DNA of 64,000 bases from Clostridium neonatale (GTDB lineage: Bacteria > Bacillota > Clostridia > Clostridiales > Clostridiaceae), in NCBI RefSeq assembly GCF_001458595.1, contig NZ_LN890327.1, positions 326,178 to 390,177 of the forward strand, read 5' to 3'. Each line of letters opens with the position of its first letter. Positions within the stretch are counted from its first letter, which is position 1. The notes beneath the pieces are model-generated. The model saw only the letters and a list, made by a program, of their open reading frames with translations. It did not search any database and was not told the DNA's origin. Positions 52,811-63,109 of this stretch are shown in pieces. Both the position numbers and the translations under genes were made by a program.

Positions 52811-54283
52811 ATGAAACAAAAAAAGGTACTAGCATTTGATTTTGGTGCATCTAGTGGAAGAGCAATGCTTGGAACATATGATGGAAATACAATTGAAATA
52901 GAAGAAATTCATAGATTCTCTAATGATCCAGTTGTTGTAAATGGCACTATGTACTGGGATGTATTGAGATTATTTTATGAAATAAAGCAAGGGATCATAA
53001 AAGCAAAACATTATGGCAGCTTTTGTAGTATTGGTGTGGATACTTGGGGAGTTGATTTTGGAATTATTGATGAGTATGGAAATTTAATAGAAAATCCTAT
53101 TCATTATAGAGATAGCAGAACAAATGGAATGTTAGAAAAAAGTTTAGAAAAGATTTCTAAAGAGGAATTCTACAATATTACAGGTAACCAATTCATGGAG
53201 ATTAATACAGCATTTCAATTACTATCATTAGTTGAAAAGAGGTCATATATTTTAGAGAGAGCAGATAAAATTTTATTAATGCCAGATTTATTCAATTATA
53301 TGCTTACAGGGTTAAAAATAACTGAATATTCCATTGCATCAACTACACAGTTATTAGATGCAAGAAAGCAAACTTGGTCTGATAGAGTAATAGATGCTCT
53401 TAACATTCCTAAGAGACTATTTACAGAAATCATTCCTACAGGTACAAGTATTGGAAAGGTTTCAGATGATATTTGCAGAGAACTAGGGATAGAAAAATGT
53501 GATGTGGTTTCAGTAGCAGGTCATGATACTCAGAGTGCTCTTGTATCTGTACCTAACAAAGAAAAAGATTTTATATTTATTAGTTGTGGCACATGGTCAT
53601 TGTTTGGAACAGAACTAGAAAGACCATTAATTAATGATATATCAAGTAAATACAACATAACTAATGAAGGGGGGGATGGTGGAAAAGCTTCATTTTTAAA
53701 AAATATAATTGGTTTATGGCTTATACAAGAAAGTCGCAGACAATGGATTAAAGAAGGAGAAGAATATGGATTTGGCCAGCTAGAGAGTATGGCAGCCTTA
53801 GCAAAGCCATTTAAGTGCTTTATTGATCCAGATGCTCCAGAATTTGTACCGGCAGGCAATATTCCAGAACGTATTCGTGAATATTGTAAGCGCACAAATC
53901 AAGAAGTACCAGAAACAAAAGCAGAAATTGTTAGATGTATAGATGAAAGTCTTGCTTTGAAATATAGATATGAACTTGAAAAAATAAAAGAGTGCACTAA
54001 TAAAACATATGAAAATATATACATGGTAGGTGGAGGTACTCAAAGTAAATTACTTTGTCAAATGACTTCAAGTTCATGTAACTGTAAAGTAACAGCGGGG
54101 CCTATAGAAGCAACAGTGTTTGGAAATATTGCATTACAATTAATTGCTTTAGGATTAATTAAAGGATTAGATGAAGCTAAGAGAATTATTGAAAAATCAT
54201 CTGATATTAAGGAATATAATCCAGAGGATATATCACTTTGGAATAAAGCTTATGAGAGATTTAAGGAGGTAATAAAGTGCTAA
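52811..54283 (+). CDS. fucK: L-fuculokinase (FGGY family, rhamnulokinase-like)
   Basis: 490 residues. The phosphate loop VLAFDFGASSGRAMLG, GVDTWGVDFGIID, the catalytic aspartate in VAGHDTQSALVSV and CGTWSLFGTELERP define an FGGY sugar kinase of the rhamnulokinase branch. Position between fucI and fucU makes L-fuculose the likely substrate, giving L-fuculose 1-phosphate. The ribosome site is AGCAGGTG, weaker than that of its neighbours. It overlaps fucU by seven bases. Confidence 0.8.
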   Translation: MKQKKVLAFDFGASSGRAMLGTYDGNTIEIEEIHRFSNDPVVVNGTMYWDVLRLFYEIKQGIIKAKHYGSFCSIGVDTWGVDFGIIDEYGNLIENPIHYRDSRTNGMLEKSLEKISKEEFYNITGNQFMEINTAFQLLSLVEKRSYILERADKILLMPDLFNYMLTGLKITEYSIASTTQLLDARKQTWSDRVIDALNIPKRLFTEIIPTGTSIGKVSDDICRELGIEKCDVVSVAGHDTQSALVSVPNKEKDFIFISCGTWSLFGTELERPLINDISSKYNITNEGGDGGKASFLKNIIGLWLIQESRRQWIKEGEEYGFGQLESMAALAKPFKCFIDPDAPEFVPAGNIPERIREYCKRTNQEVPETKAEIVRCIDESLALKYRYELEKIKECTNKTYENIYMVGGGTQSKLLCQMTSSSCNCKVTAGPIEATVFGNIALQLIALGLIKGLDEAKRIIEKSSDIKEYNPEDISLWNKAYERFKEVIKC

Positions 54284-54720
54284 AAGGAATACCACAAATT
54301 TTATCGCCAGAGTTATTAAAAGTATTATGTGAAATGGGACATAGTGATAGATTGGTTATTTCTGATGGAAACTTTCCAGCTGAAAGCATGGGAAAGAATG
54401 CAATTGTTATTAGATGTGATGGTCATGGTGTGCCAGAAATTTTAGATGCTATTTTAAAAGTCTTTCCTTTAGATACTTATGTTGAAAATTCAGTAAACTT
54501 AATGGAAGTTATGCCAGGAGATGATGTAGAGACTCCTATTTGGCAAGAATATGAGAAAATTATAAATAAATATGACGATAGAGGAAAAAATTGTATAGGC
54601 AATATTGAACGTTTTGCGTTTTATGAAGAAGCAAAGAAGGCCTATGCTATTATTGCAACAAGTGAAAAGGCACTTTACGCTAATATTATGATTCAAAAGG
54701 GAGTAGTAGTTGGAGATTAG
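54277..54720 (+). CDS. fucU: L-fucose mutarotase
   Basis: 147 residues of the RbsD/FucU fold: GIPQILSPELLKVLCEMGHS, VISDGNFPAES and CDGHGVPEILDAIL carry the sugar-binding residues. It interconverts alpha- and beta-L-fucose for the isomerase. It overlaps the kinase gene end, with AAGGAGGTAAT inside the kinase as ribosome site. Confidence 0.93.
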   Translation: MLKGIPQILSPELLKVLCEMGHSDRLVISDGNFPAESMGKNAIVIRCDGHGVPEILDAILKVFPLDTYVENSVNLMEVMPGDDVETPIWQEYEKIINKYDDRGKNCIGNIERFAFYEEAKKAYAIIATSEKALYANIMIQKGVVVGD

Positions 54721-54760
54721 ATCGATATAGAAAAATTAAATATTAAGGAGATGGATTTAA

Positions 54761-55912
54761 ATGGCAAATAGAATGGTATTAAATGAAACCAGCTATATAG
54801 GGGCAGGAGCAATTGAAAATATTGTTACAGAAGCAAAAATAAGAGGATATAAAAAAGCCTTAGTAGTAACAGATAAAGATTTAATTAAATTTAATGTAGC
54901 AACAAGAGTAACTGAACTTTTAAAAAATAATAATTTAGAATTTGAAATTTTTGATGAAGTAAAAGCCAATCCAACTATAAATGTTGTTTTAAAAGGTATA
55001 GAAAAATTTAAAGAAGCTAAAGCTGATTATATTATAGCTATTGGTGGTGGATCATCAATTGATACAGCAAAGGCTATTGGAATAATAATAAATAATCCTG
55101 AATATTCAGATGTAAGAAGTCTTGAAGGTGCGGTAGAAACTAAAAAGAAATGTGTTGATATTATAGCAGTACCAACAACAGCAGGAACAGCAGCAGAAGT
55201 TACTATTAATTATGTAATAACTGATGAAGAAAAGAAACGTAAATTCGTATGTGTTGATCCACATGATATTCCAATAATTGCAGTAGTTGATTCAGAAATG
55301 ATGTCATCAATGCCAAAGGGATTAACAGCAGCAACTGGAATGGATGCTTTAACTCATGCAATTGAGGGATATATAACTAAAGGGGCATGGGAATTAACAG
55401 ATGCTCTTCATTTAAAGGCTATAGAAATAATATCGCGTTCTCTTAGAAGTGCAGTAAATAATGAACCAAAAGGCAGAGAAGATATGGCACTTGGACAATA
55501 CGTTGCTGGTATGGGCTTCAGTAATGTAGGTTTAGGAATAGTACATGGTATGGCTCATCCACTTGGGGCATTTTATGATACTCCACATGGAATAGCAAAT
55601 GCAGTAATTCTGCCATATGTTATGGAATATAATGCAGAAGCTACAGGTGAAAAATATAGAGAAATTGCAAGGGCAATGGGAGTTACTGGTGTAGATAATA
55701 TGTCTCAAGAAGAATATAGAAAAGCTGCTATTGATGCAGTCAAAAAACTTTCAGAAGACGTTGGAATTCCAAAGACTTTAAGAGAAATTGGAGTAAAAGA
55801 AGAAGACTTAAAAGCACTTGCAGAATCAGCTATGGCAGATGCATGTACTCCAGGTAATCCAAGAGATACAAGTATTGAAGAAATTTTAGAAATATATAAA
55901 TCAATTTATTAG
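54761..55912 (+). CDS. fucO: Lactaldehyde reductase / iron-dependent alcohol dehydrogenase
   Basis: 383 residues of the group III alcohol dehydrogenases. The NAD-binding IGGGSSIDTAKA and the metal ligands in TAATGMDALTHAIEGY and VHGMAHPLGAFYDTPHG are intact. It reduces L-lactaldehyde from fucose breakdown to 1,2-propanediol, regenerating NAD+. TTAAGGAGATGG precedes the ATG. It is the last gene of the fucose operon. Confidence 0.92.
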   Translation: MANRMVLNETSYIGAGAIENIVTEAKIRGYKKALVVTDKDLIKFNVATRVTELLKNNNLEFEIFDEVKANPTINVVLKGIEKFKEAKADYIIAIGGGSSIDTAKAIGIIINNPEYSDVRSLEGAVETKKKCVDIIAVPTTAGTAAEVTINYVITDEEKKRKFVCVDPHDIPIIAVVDSEMMSSMPKGLTAATGMDALTHAIEGYITKGAWELTDALHLKAIEIISRSLRSAVNNEPKGREDMALGQYVAGMGFSNVGLGIVHGMAHPLGAFYDTPHGIANAVILPYVMEYNAEATGEKYREIARAMGVTGVDNMSQEEYRKAAIDAVKKLSEDVGIPKTLREIGVKEEDLKALAESAMADACTPGNPRDTSIEEILEIYKSIY

Positions 55913-55928
55913 ATTAGGTATATGAAAT

Positions 55929-55941
55929 AAAATAACAAGTC
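55929..55941 (+). repeat. Single end of the AAAATAACAAGTC element
   Basis: AAAATAACAAGTC stands 16 bases after the fucO stop, without an opposite arm nearby. It matches the ends of the long hairpins at 12564 and 52583. Confidence 0.45.
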
Positions 55942-55961
55942 TAAAATTAAAATGAGAGGTA

Positions 55962-56249
55962 ATGCTATTATTTAATAAGTGCGTTGTCTCTTATTCTAAT
56001 TTTATAAAAAAGTTTGAAAAGTTTTTTATGTTTAAGAAAGCATTTTGGGTTCCATATGAGGATAGTGGTAGTTATCCTACACTTACAAAAGCTATTGAAG
56101 CAATTTCTAAATATTGTGATGAAAATGGGGATTCTTGTATATTTACAGGAGATGATGAAGTTGAAATAAATGGTAAGAAGTATGAAATATACAGAGGATA
56201 TGAGAATTGTAGTAGAGGAAATTATGGAATAAAGTGTAGAGAAAAATAA
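55962..56249 (+). CDS. Hypothetical 95-residue protein
   Basis: The C-terminal 70 residues (FWVPYEDSGSYPTLTKAIEA, GDDEVEINGKKYEIYRG) look like a small alpha/beta fold. The first 22 residues may not be translated, since a second ATG is at 56028, but only the first (55962) has a ribosome-like GAGAGG. Not recognised. Confidence 0.45.
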   Translation: MLLFNKCVVSYSNFIKKFEKFFMFKKAFWVPYEDSGSYPTLTKAIEAISKYCDENGDSCIFTGDDEVEINGKKYEIYRGYENCSRGNYGIKCREK

Positions 56250-56391
56250 ACATCAAAATTATTATAAAAATAATTATCAATATAGATAAATTCTAATTTG
56301 TTGAGTAAAAAGTCTTCATGTGTATGGCATCTTTCTAATGGAAGATTATACATATTATTCACCTAGAATTATAAACAACAGATAAAATGAA

Positions 56392-56610
56392 GCCGATTTC
56401 ATAAGACTCAGAGCCTATGAACCATTAGTAAGCTTTCAAACAGGCAAATATGTAGTAACATACGTTGTATATTCTAATGAAATTCAAAAGACAAAGGTAG
56501 TATTATAAACAGGAATAAATGAATATAGTGTAAAAACAATATCTATGTTTGATAAAGATTATGATATTGTAGCTAAAGAGGTTGAAGAAAAACTAAATAA
56601 TAATATTTAA
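56392..56610 (+). pseudogene. Middle fragment of an Rpn-family nuclease gene
   Basis: The frame ADFIRLRAYEPLVSFQTGKY, VVTYVVYSNEIQKTKVVL, a TAA, then TGINEYSVKTISMFDKDY resembles the nuclease-core end of Rpn/YhgA-like proteins. It complements the N- and C-terminal pieces found at 13.6, 18.5 and 41 kb. Confidence 0.5.
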
Positions 56611-56743
56611 GTAACAAAGTGACTTGATTGCATTAATTGCTACAAAATTATCTGTAGTAGGAGAGTAAGAGAAGATTAAAGCTATTGTATAATTTAAGAT
56701 AAAGTTTAGCCGCATAATTAACTAGCAAGAGGAGTTATGAAAG

Positions 56744-57781
56744 ATGAGATTAGTACCAGTAAAAAAATTGAAAGAAAAATTCTGAGATTGCTATCAATGT
56801 AATTGATAACAATTGGAGATTAATGTTAAAAGAAGGACAAAAATTACTCCAAAAGGGGTAGAAATTTTAGACAACTTGGGTATATCATATGTATATATTA
56901 ATGATGAGTATTGTTTTAATAACAAACAGAGTAAATACACCATGAAAATAGATTATTTATACAAAAGCATTAGGGGGTTAGAAGATATTGCCAATAAGGT
57001 TATTAGAGGGGAAGCGGAAGTAAAGAATTAGATGATGCGATGGTTATAGCGACACAGTTTGTGAATGATATTCTTTAGAAGCTGATAATCTTAAAATATT
57101 ATATGAGCCCAATAAGATTGTTGTAAGTTCTATTATTGAGCAAACAATATATGTGGCAATTATGTCTGTAATATTAGGGGCAAAAATGAATCTGAGAAGG
57201 GAGAAATTAATAAAACTTTGTATAGCTGCATTATTAAAAGATATAGTATTAGTGTCATCGAAGGTTGAAAAAAATATAAAATATGCATATAAACAACATC
57301 CTATATTAGGCTATGAATATTTAAAGAAAAATTATTCATTAGACGAAGAAATATTACTTGCAATTTTACATGATCATGAACAATTTGATGGCTTAGGGTA
57401 TCCTAATAAACTAGAAGGTGAAGAAATTAGTAGTTTTGCTAGAATAATAAGTATAGTTTATAGCTTTTATGAAATAAAAATAAATCATATAATGTTAGAT
57501 AAAAATCAAATATTATTTGAAGAGAATTTGAAAAAAATTTAAAAGGGTTTGATATGGAAATATTAGGATAGTTTTTAAAGCGTGTAGAAGTGTTTACATT
57601 AGATACGAGGGTGACTCTTAACGATGGAGATATAGGGATCGTAATTAAAAATAATACAAAAAATTCATTTAAACCTCTTGTCAAGATTATTAAAAGTAAT
57701 CATAAATTAGAAGGAGAGATTATAGATCTTTATAATAATAAAAATATATTTATAAGTTACATAACATATTATGTTGATTAG
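56744..57781 (+). pseudogene. HD-GYP phosphodiesterase gene, multiply broken
   Basis: The ATG at 56744 behind GAGGAG starts MRLVPVKKLKEKF and stops. Later pieces in shifting frames read LGISYVYINDEYCFNNKQSK (56813-57031) and YAYKQHPILGYEYLKKNY with LHDHEQFDGLGYPNKLEGEE (57153-57542). The C-terminal YLPA-like piece is at 57590-57781. The HD-GYP motif HEQFDGLGYP is visible. At least three frame breaks mean no active cyclic-di-GMP enzyme. Confidence 0.75.
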
Positions 57782-57861
57782 TGCTAAAAATATTAATTTT
57801 AGATATACATAGTTTAAATAAAAAATTATTGTGTAATTATTTTAATAATGAAAAAATGTCC

Positions 57862-57948
57862 AGAATATAAGAATATAAGAATATAAGAATATAAGAATAT
57901 AAGAATATAAGAATATAAGAATATAAGAATATAAGAATATAAGAATAT
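57862..57948 (+). repeat. Tandem 8-base repeat, about 11 copies
   Basis: AGAATATA is repeated without error for 87 bases (10.9 units). Such pure short tandem tracts are prone to copy-number change. The same unit appears twice at the matching place of the 10.8 kb repeat. Confidence 0.9.
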
Positions 57949-58140
57949 GCTTATCTCATGGGAATTAGAAGGAATTACTTAATGAAATATCTTCATCAGC
58001 AGATGAAGATGGGCTATACTGCCAGGCTCGTACCTCACCAAGCATTATATGCCAAGGAAACACCTACTCATGTGCATTCGTAGGTGTAAGTGATTCGCAC
58101 CAAATACAAGATTTGGGCTCTCTGCTTAAGAATATGCACT
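57949..58140 (+). repeat. Composite repeat, copy 2
   Basis: Shares ordered blocks with 10890-11075: GAAGGAATTA, ATCTTCATCA..AGATGAAGAT, GGCTCGTACCTCACCAAGCA, GGAAACACCTACTCATGTGC and GATTTGGGCTCTCTGCTTA. Small inverted repeats (CTTCATCAGCAGATGAAG; ACACCTACTCATG..CGTAGGTGT) suggest RNA or cruciform structure. No coding frame. Confidence 0.6.
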
Positions 58141-58570
58141 TATAAAAAGAGCAGCTATGCTGCAATAAGTAACTTTTCTTATTTTATAGATGCTAGAGTG
58201 TGCGAATGAGTCATTTAAGTAATTTAGATTCACCGTTGATAATGTTGTTGATACAACAATTAAGGTTGCTAATAATAGGAAATCTATTGGATAAGTAATA
58301 ATTAGACGTTTGTATGGAATGTAGATGGGTCTGTTGTATTAGCGGATTAAAATCAATTAGCAATAGCTCCTTTTATCATAAATCTCAAACTTATTGGGTT
58401 TGAGATTTATTTTTGCACAAAAAAGGAACTATGCACTAATTATTTAGTGTGACATCATCAGTTTTAATAAAAGAAGTTGATATAATGTTAGACAAAAATT
58501 TAGTTCGCAATAGGTTCAAAAATTTGCTTTCAAAGGAATTGTATCAATTTAAAAATAATTTTTATAAAAA
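58141..58570. other. Spacer before the licT promoter
   Basis: No supported gene. A short frame near 58229-58300 (FTVDNVVDTTIKVANNRKSI) looks like a relic. AAATCTCAAAC/GTTTGAGATTT (58381-58411) followed by ATTTTTG is a probable terminator. Confidence 0.35.
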
Positions 58571-58573
58571 GTA

Positions 58574-58602
58574 TTGACAAGAATTCGAAAGTCTGTTATC
58601 GT
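58574..58602 (+). promoter_or_regulatory. Promoter of the antiterminator/beta-glucoside operon
   Basis: TTGACA (58574-58579), 17 bases, TATCGT (58597-58602), directly before the antiterminator leader that starts at 58614. Confidence 0.6.
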
Positions 58603-58613
58603 ATACATTGTAA

Positions 58614-58700
58614 GGACTGTAACTGATTCGATCAGGCATGACCAAAAATTAATGTGATTATTTATGGATAATTATATTAATGTTTGGTCATTTTTGCTTT
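58614..58700 (+). promoter_or_regulatory. RAT antiterminator site overlapping a terminator (leader 1)
   Basis: GGACTGTAACTGATTCGATC followed by AGGCATGACC (58614-58643) is a BglG/LicT-type RNA antiterminator target. Its 3' part overlaps the terminator stem ATGACCAAA/TTTGGTCAT (58638-58646, 58683-58691) with T-run. Binding of the phosphorylation-controlled LicT protein would prevent termination. Confidence 0.85.
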
Positions 58701-58730
58701 AAAAATAAATAAGGGAGGGAGGTACTAAAG

Positions 58731-59561
58731 ATGAAGATAGTAAAAAAGTTAAATAATAATGTTGTATTAGCTTTGAACGATAAAGAGGAAGAAATTATAG
58801 TTGTTGGAAAGGGATTAGGATTCCGAAAAACACCATATATTTTAGAAGACTTATCTCTGATAGAGAAAAAGTATGTAATTCCTCAAAGTACAAAAGCTTC
58901 TGAAATTTTAGAATCCATCCCTAATGAAGTGATCAAAGTAACAGAAAAAATTATACGAAGTGGTTATAAAGAACTTAATATGGAATTTAATGCAGATATT
59001 TTATTAACTTTATCTGATCACATTAATTTTGCTATTCAAAGAAATAAAGAAGGAATACAAGTTAGAAATCCACTTCAATGGGAAATTAAACATATGTACC
59101 CTAAAGAGTATGAGATAGGATTTCATTCATTAGATATTATTGAAAATGAACTTGGAGTTAAATTAGATAAAAATGAAGCAGCATTTATAGCACTACATTT
59201 TATAAATGCTCAGCTTGGCAAACATGATATGACTGAAACAACTAAGATAACAACTATTATGGGAGAAATTCTTAATTTAATAAAATATAAATTTAAAATA
59301 GAGTTTAATGAAGACTCATTTGAATTTACTAGATTTGTAGCTCATATAAGATATTTTATTCTTAGACAGGTAAACAATAAACCATTGGATAATGAAAATA
59401 GCGATATGTTTACTATTATGAAGGATAAGCTAACAGAAGAGTTAGAGTGTGTTGAAATAATAGAGAAACATTTAAATAATAAATATGGATGGAAGTGTAC
59501 AAATGATGAAAAATTATATTTAATGCTTCATATCCAAAGAATAAGAAAACAAAATAATTAG
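58731..59561 (+). CDS. licT: LicT/BglG-family transcription antiterminator
   Basis: 276 residues. The RNA-binding CAT domain is at 1-60 (MKIVKKLNNNVVLALNDKEE, GKGLGFRK). PRD1 is at about 65-170 and PRD2 at 172-276, with histidines in LSDHINFAIQR, AALHF-like FIALHFINAQ, VAHIRYFIL and LMLHIQRIRKQ. It binds the two RAT sites and is switched by PTS phosphorylation. GGGAGGGAGG precedes the ATG. It regulates itself and the downstream PTS/glucosidase. Confidence 0.93.
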   Translation: MKIVKKLNNNVVLALNDKEEEIIVVGKGLGFRKTPYILEDLSLIEKKYVIPQSTKASEILESIPNEVIKVTEKIIRSGYKELNMEFNADILLTLSDHINFAIQRNKEGIQVRNPLQWEIKHMYPKEYEIGFHSLDIIENELGVKLDKNEAAFIALHFINAQLGKHDMTETTKITTIMGEILNLIKYKFKIEFNEDSFEFTRFVAHIRYFILRQVNNKPLDNENSDMFTIMKDKLTEELECVEIIEKHLNNKYGWKCTNDEKLYLMLHIQRIRKQNN

Positions 59562-59652
59562 GACTGTAACTGATTCGATCAGGCATGACCAAAAATTAAT
59601 GTGATTATTTACTATATCTATAATTACATTAGTCTTTGGTCATTTTTATTTT
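59561..59652 (+). promoter_or_regulatory. RAT antiterminator site overlapping a terminator (leader 2)
   Basis: Bases 59561-59590 are identical to the first RAT site, and the following terminator is nearly so (ATGACCAAA with TTTGGTCAT, then TTTTTATTTT). It begins at the last base of the licT stop codon, so PTS expression is gated a second time. Confidence 0.85.
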
Positions 59653-59734
59653 GATTTTATAACTTATAAATCAAATGCTGGCTAAGATTTAAAAGTTTTA
59701 AATATATATTATAAAACAAAAGGTGGAGAGATAG

Positions 59735-61591
59735 ATGAATAATAAGGAATTAGCTCAAAAAATTCTTGAATTAAGTGGTGGAGAAAAAAATATTACCCTT
59801 GCTACTCATTGTGCTACAAGATTAAGACTTGTTGTTAAATCAGAAGCAGAAGTAAATTTAAAAGCAATAGATACATTAGAAGGTGTTTTGAAAGCACAAC
59901 ATAGTGGTGGACAATTACAAGTTGTAATTGGAGCTAAGGTAAACAAAGTATATGAAGAATTTGTGAAACTTGGTGATTTCTCAAATAATGATGGTACAGA
60001 GATGCCTAAGGCTAAGAAAAATCCTTTTAATGCATTTATAGAAACTATATCAGGAGTATTTACGCCTATACTTCCAGCACTTGTTGGATGTGGTATGATG
60101 AAATGTTTATCTTCCCTAATGACTTCAACAGGTATGGTGGATCCTTCAACAGGATTTATTACAATATTTAATATGATATCTGACTGTGTGTTTTATTTTA
60201 TGCCATTCTTCTTAGCTGTTAGTGCAGCAAGAAAGTTTAAAACTAATGAATATTTAGCAGTTGCTTTAGCAGCATGTCTATTACATCCGACAATTTTAGA
60301 TGCAGCAAGTAAAATTGCTCAAACTGGTGTTGATAAAATAAGTTTTTTAGGATTACCTATTTTATTAGTTAAGTATACTTCTACGGTAATTCCAATAATA
60401 TTATCAGTATGGTTATTAAGTTATGTTTATAAGTTTGTTGAAAAGATAGTCCCAGATTTACTTAAGGTATTACTTGTTCCAATGATTACATTATTAATTA
60501 TGGTTCCAGTTCAATTAATTGCAATAGGACCATTTGGATCATATGTAGGTACATGGATTGCTGAAGGATTAAATATGTTATTTGCAACAAGTGGAATTAT
60601 TGCAGGTGCTTTACTAGGATTCTTTAGACCTATACTTGTTATGTTTGGTATGCACTATTCAATTATGCCAATGCAAATTCAACAAGTTGCAGATACAGGA
60701 AGTACTGTATTAACAGCAAGTGCTTTAGCTGCTAATATGGCACAAGCAGGTGCAGCATTTGCTGTATTCTTAAAGACTAGAAATAAAACTATGAAAGCAG
60801 CAGCAGGATCAAGTTCATTAACAGCTCTTTTTGGGATTACAGAACCAGCTATTTATGGAGTTACTTTAAGATTTAAGAAGCCATTCTTTGCTGGATGTTT
60901 AGCAGCAGGGTTAGTAAGTGGATTCTATGGTATGGTTAATGCTCATGCAAATGCTATTGCTATTCCAGGAATTTTATCTCTTACAACATTTAATGCAGAT
61001 AAATATATTTACATTATAATTGGTGTTGTAGCAGCATTTGTTTTAGGATGTGTGTTTACTATTATTGCTGGAGTAGATGATTCTGTAATTGGTGAGGATA
61101 ATAAAACAGAAGCTAAAAAAGAAAATGTAGTCTCTCATGAAGGGGTTATGATAAAAAGTCCAGTAGAGGGAAGTGTTAAAGATCTAGCTGAAGTTAATGA
61201 TAGTGTATTTTCTGAAGGATTAATGGGAAAAGGAGTTGCAATTGAACCTAAGATAGGTAAAGTTATGGCTCCATTTGATGGAATAGTGGAAGCAATTTTT
61301 AGTACAAAGCATGCTATTGGTTTAAAATCTAATGATGGTGTAGAAGTATTAATTCACATTGGATTGGATACTGTAAACTTAGAAGGTAAACACTTTAAGA
61401 GTCATATAACTAATGGGCAGACTATAAAAGCAGGAGATTTATTAGTTGAGTTTGATTTAGATGAAATTAAGAAAGAAGGATATGATGTTATAACTCCATT
61501 TATAATTACAAATTCTGATGAATATGAGGATGTCTTAGTTGTAAAAAATGGTGAAGTAACAAATAATGATAATTTATTGAAATTAATATAA
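59735..61591 (+). CDS. bglP: PTS beta-glucoside-specific IIBCA permease
   Basis: 618 residues. Domain order: IIB 1-90 with C26 in THCATRLRLVV, IIC about 100-450 with ten helices (GVFTPILPALVGCGMMKCL, FGITEPAIYGVTLRFKKPF) and IIA about 470-610 with H541 in VLIHIGLDTVNLEG. It imports and phosphorylates aryl-beta-glucosides or cellobiose-like sugars. GGTGGAGAG precedes the ATG. It lies behind the second RAT leader. Confidence 0.95.
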   Translation: MNNKELAQKILELSGGEKNITLATHCATRLRLVVKSEAEVNLKAIDTLEGVLKAQHSGGQLQVVIGAKVNKVYEEFVKLGDFSNNDGTEMPKAKKNPFNAFIETISGVFTPILPALVGCGMMKCLSSLMTSTGMVDPSTGFITIFNMISDCVFYFMPFFLAVSAARKFKTNEYLAVALAACLLHPTILDAASKIAQTGVDKISFLGLPILLVKYTSTVIPIILSVWLLSYVYKFVEKIVPDLLKVLLVPMITLLIMVPVQLIAIGPFGSYVGTWIAEGLNMLFATSGIIAGALLGFFRPILVMFGMHYSIMPMQIQQVADTGSTVLTASALAANMAQAGAAFAVFLKTRNKTMKAAAGSSSLTALFGITEPAIYGVTLRFKKPFFAGCLAAGLVSGFYGMVNAHANAIAIPGILSLTTFNADKYIYIIIGVVAAFVLGCVFTIIAGVDDSVIGEDNKTEAKKENVVSHEGVMIKSPVEGSVKDLAEVNDSVFSEGLMGKGVAIEPKIGKVMAPFDGIVEAIFSTKHAIGLKSNDGVEVLIHIGLDTVNLEGKHFKSHITNGQTIKAGDLLVEFDLDEIKKEGYDVITPFIITNSDEYEDVLVVKNGEVTNNDNLLKLI

Positions 61592-61643
61592 ATAATTAAA
61601 TAAGTGCATAAGATTTGTACACAAAATATAGAAGGAGAGGTAG

Positions 61644-63104
<1,461 letters not shown>

Positions 63105-63109
63105 GATTT

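Noticed and set aside
57862..57948. Considered as a CRISPR array
   Set aside because: The unit is 8 bases with no spacers; it is a simple tandem repeat, and no cas genes are present.
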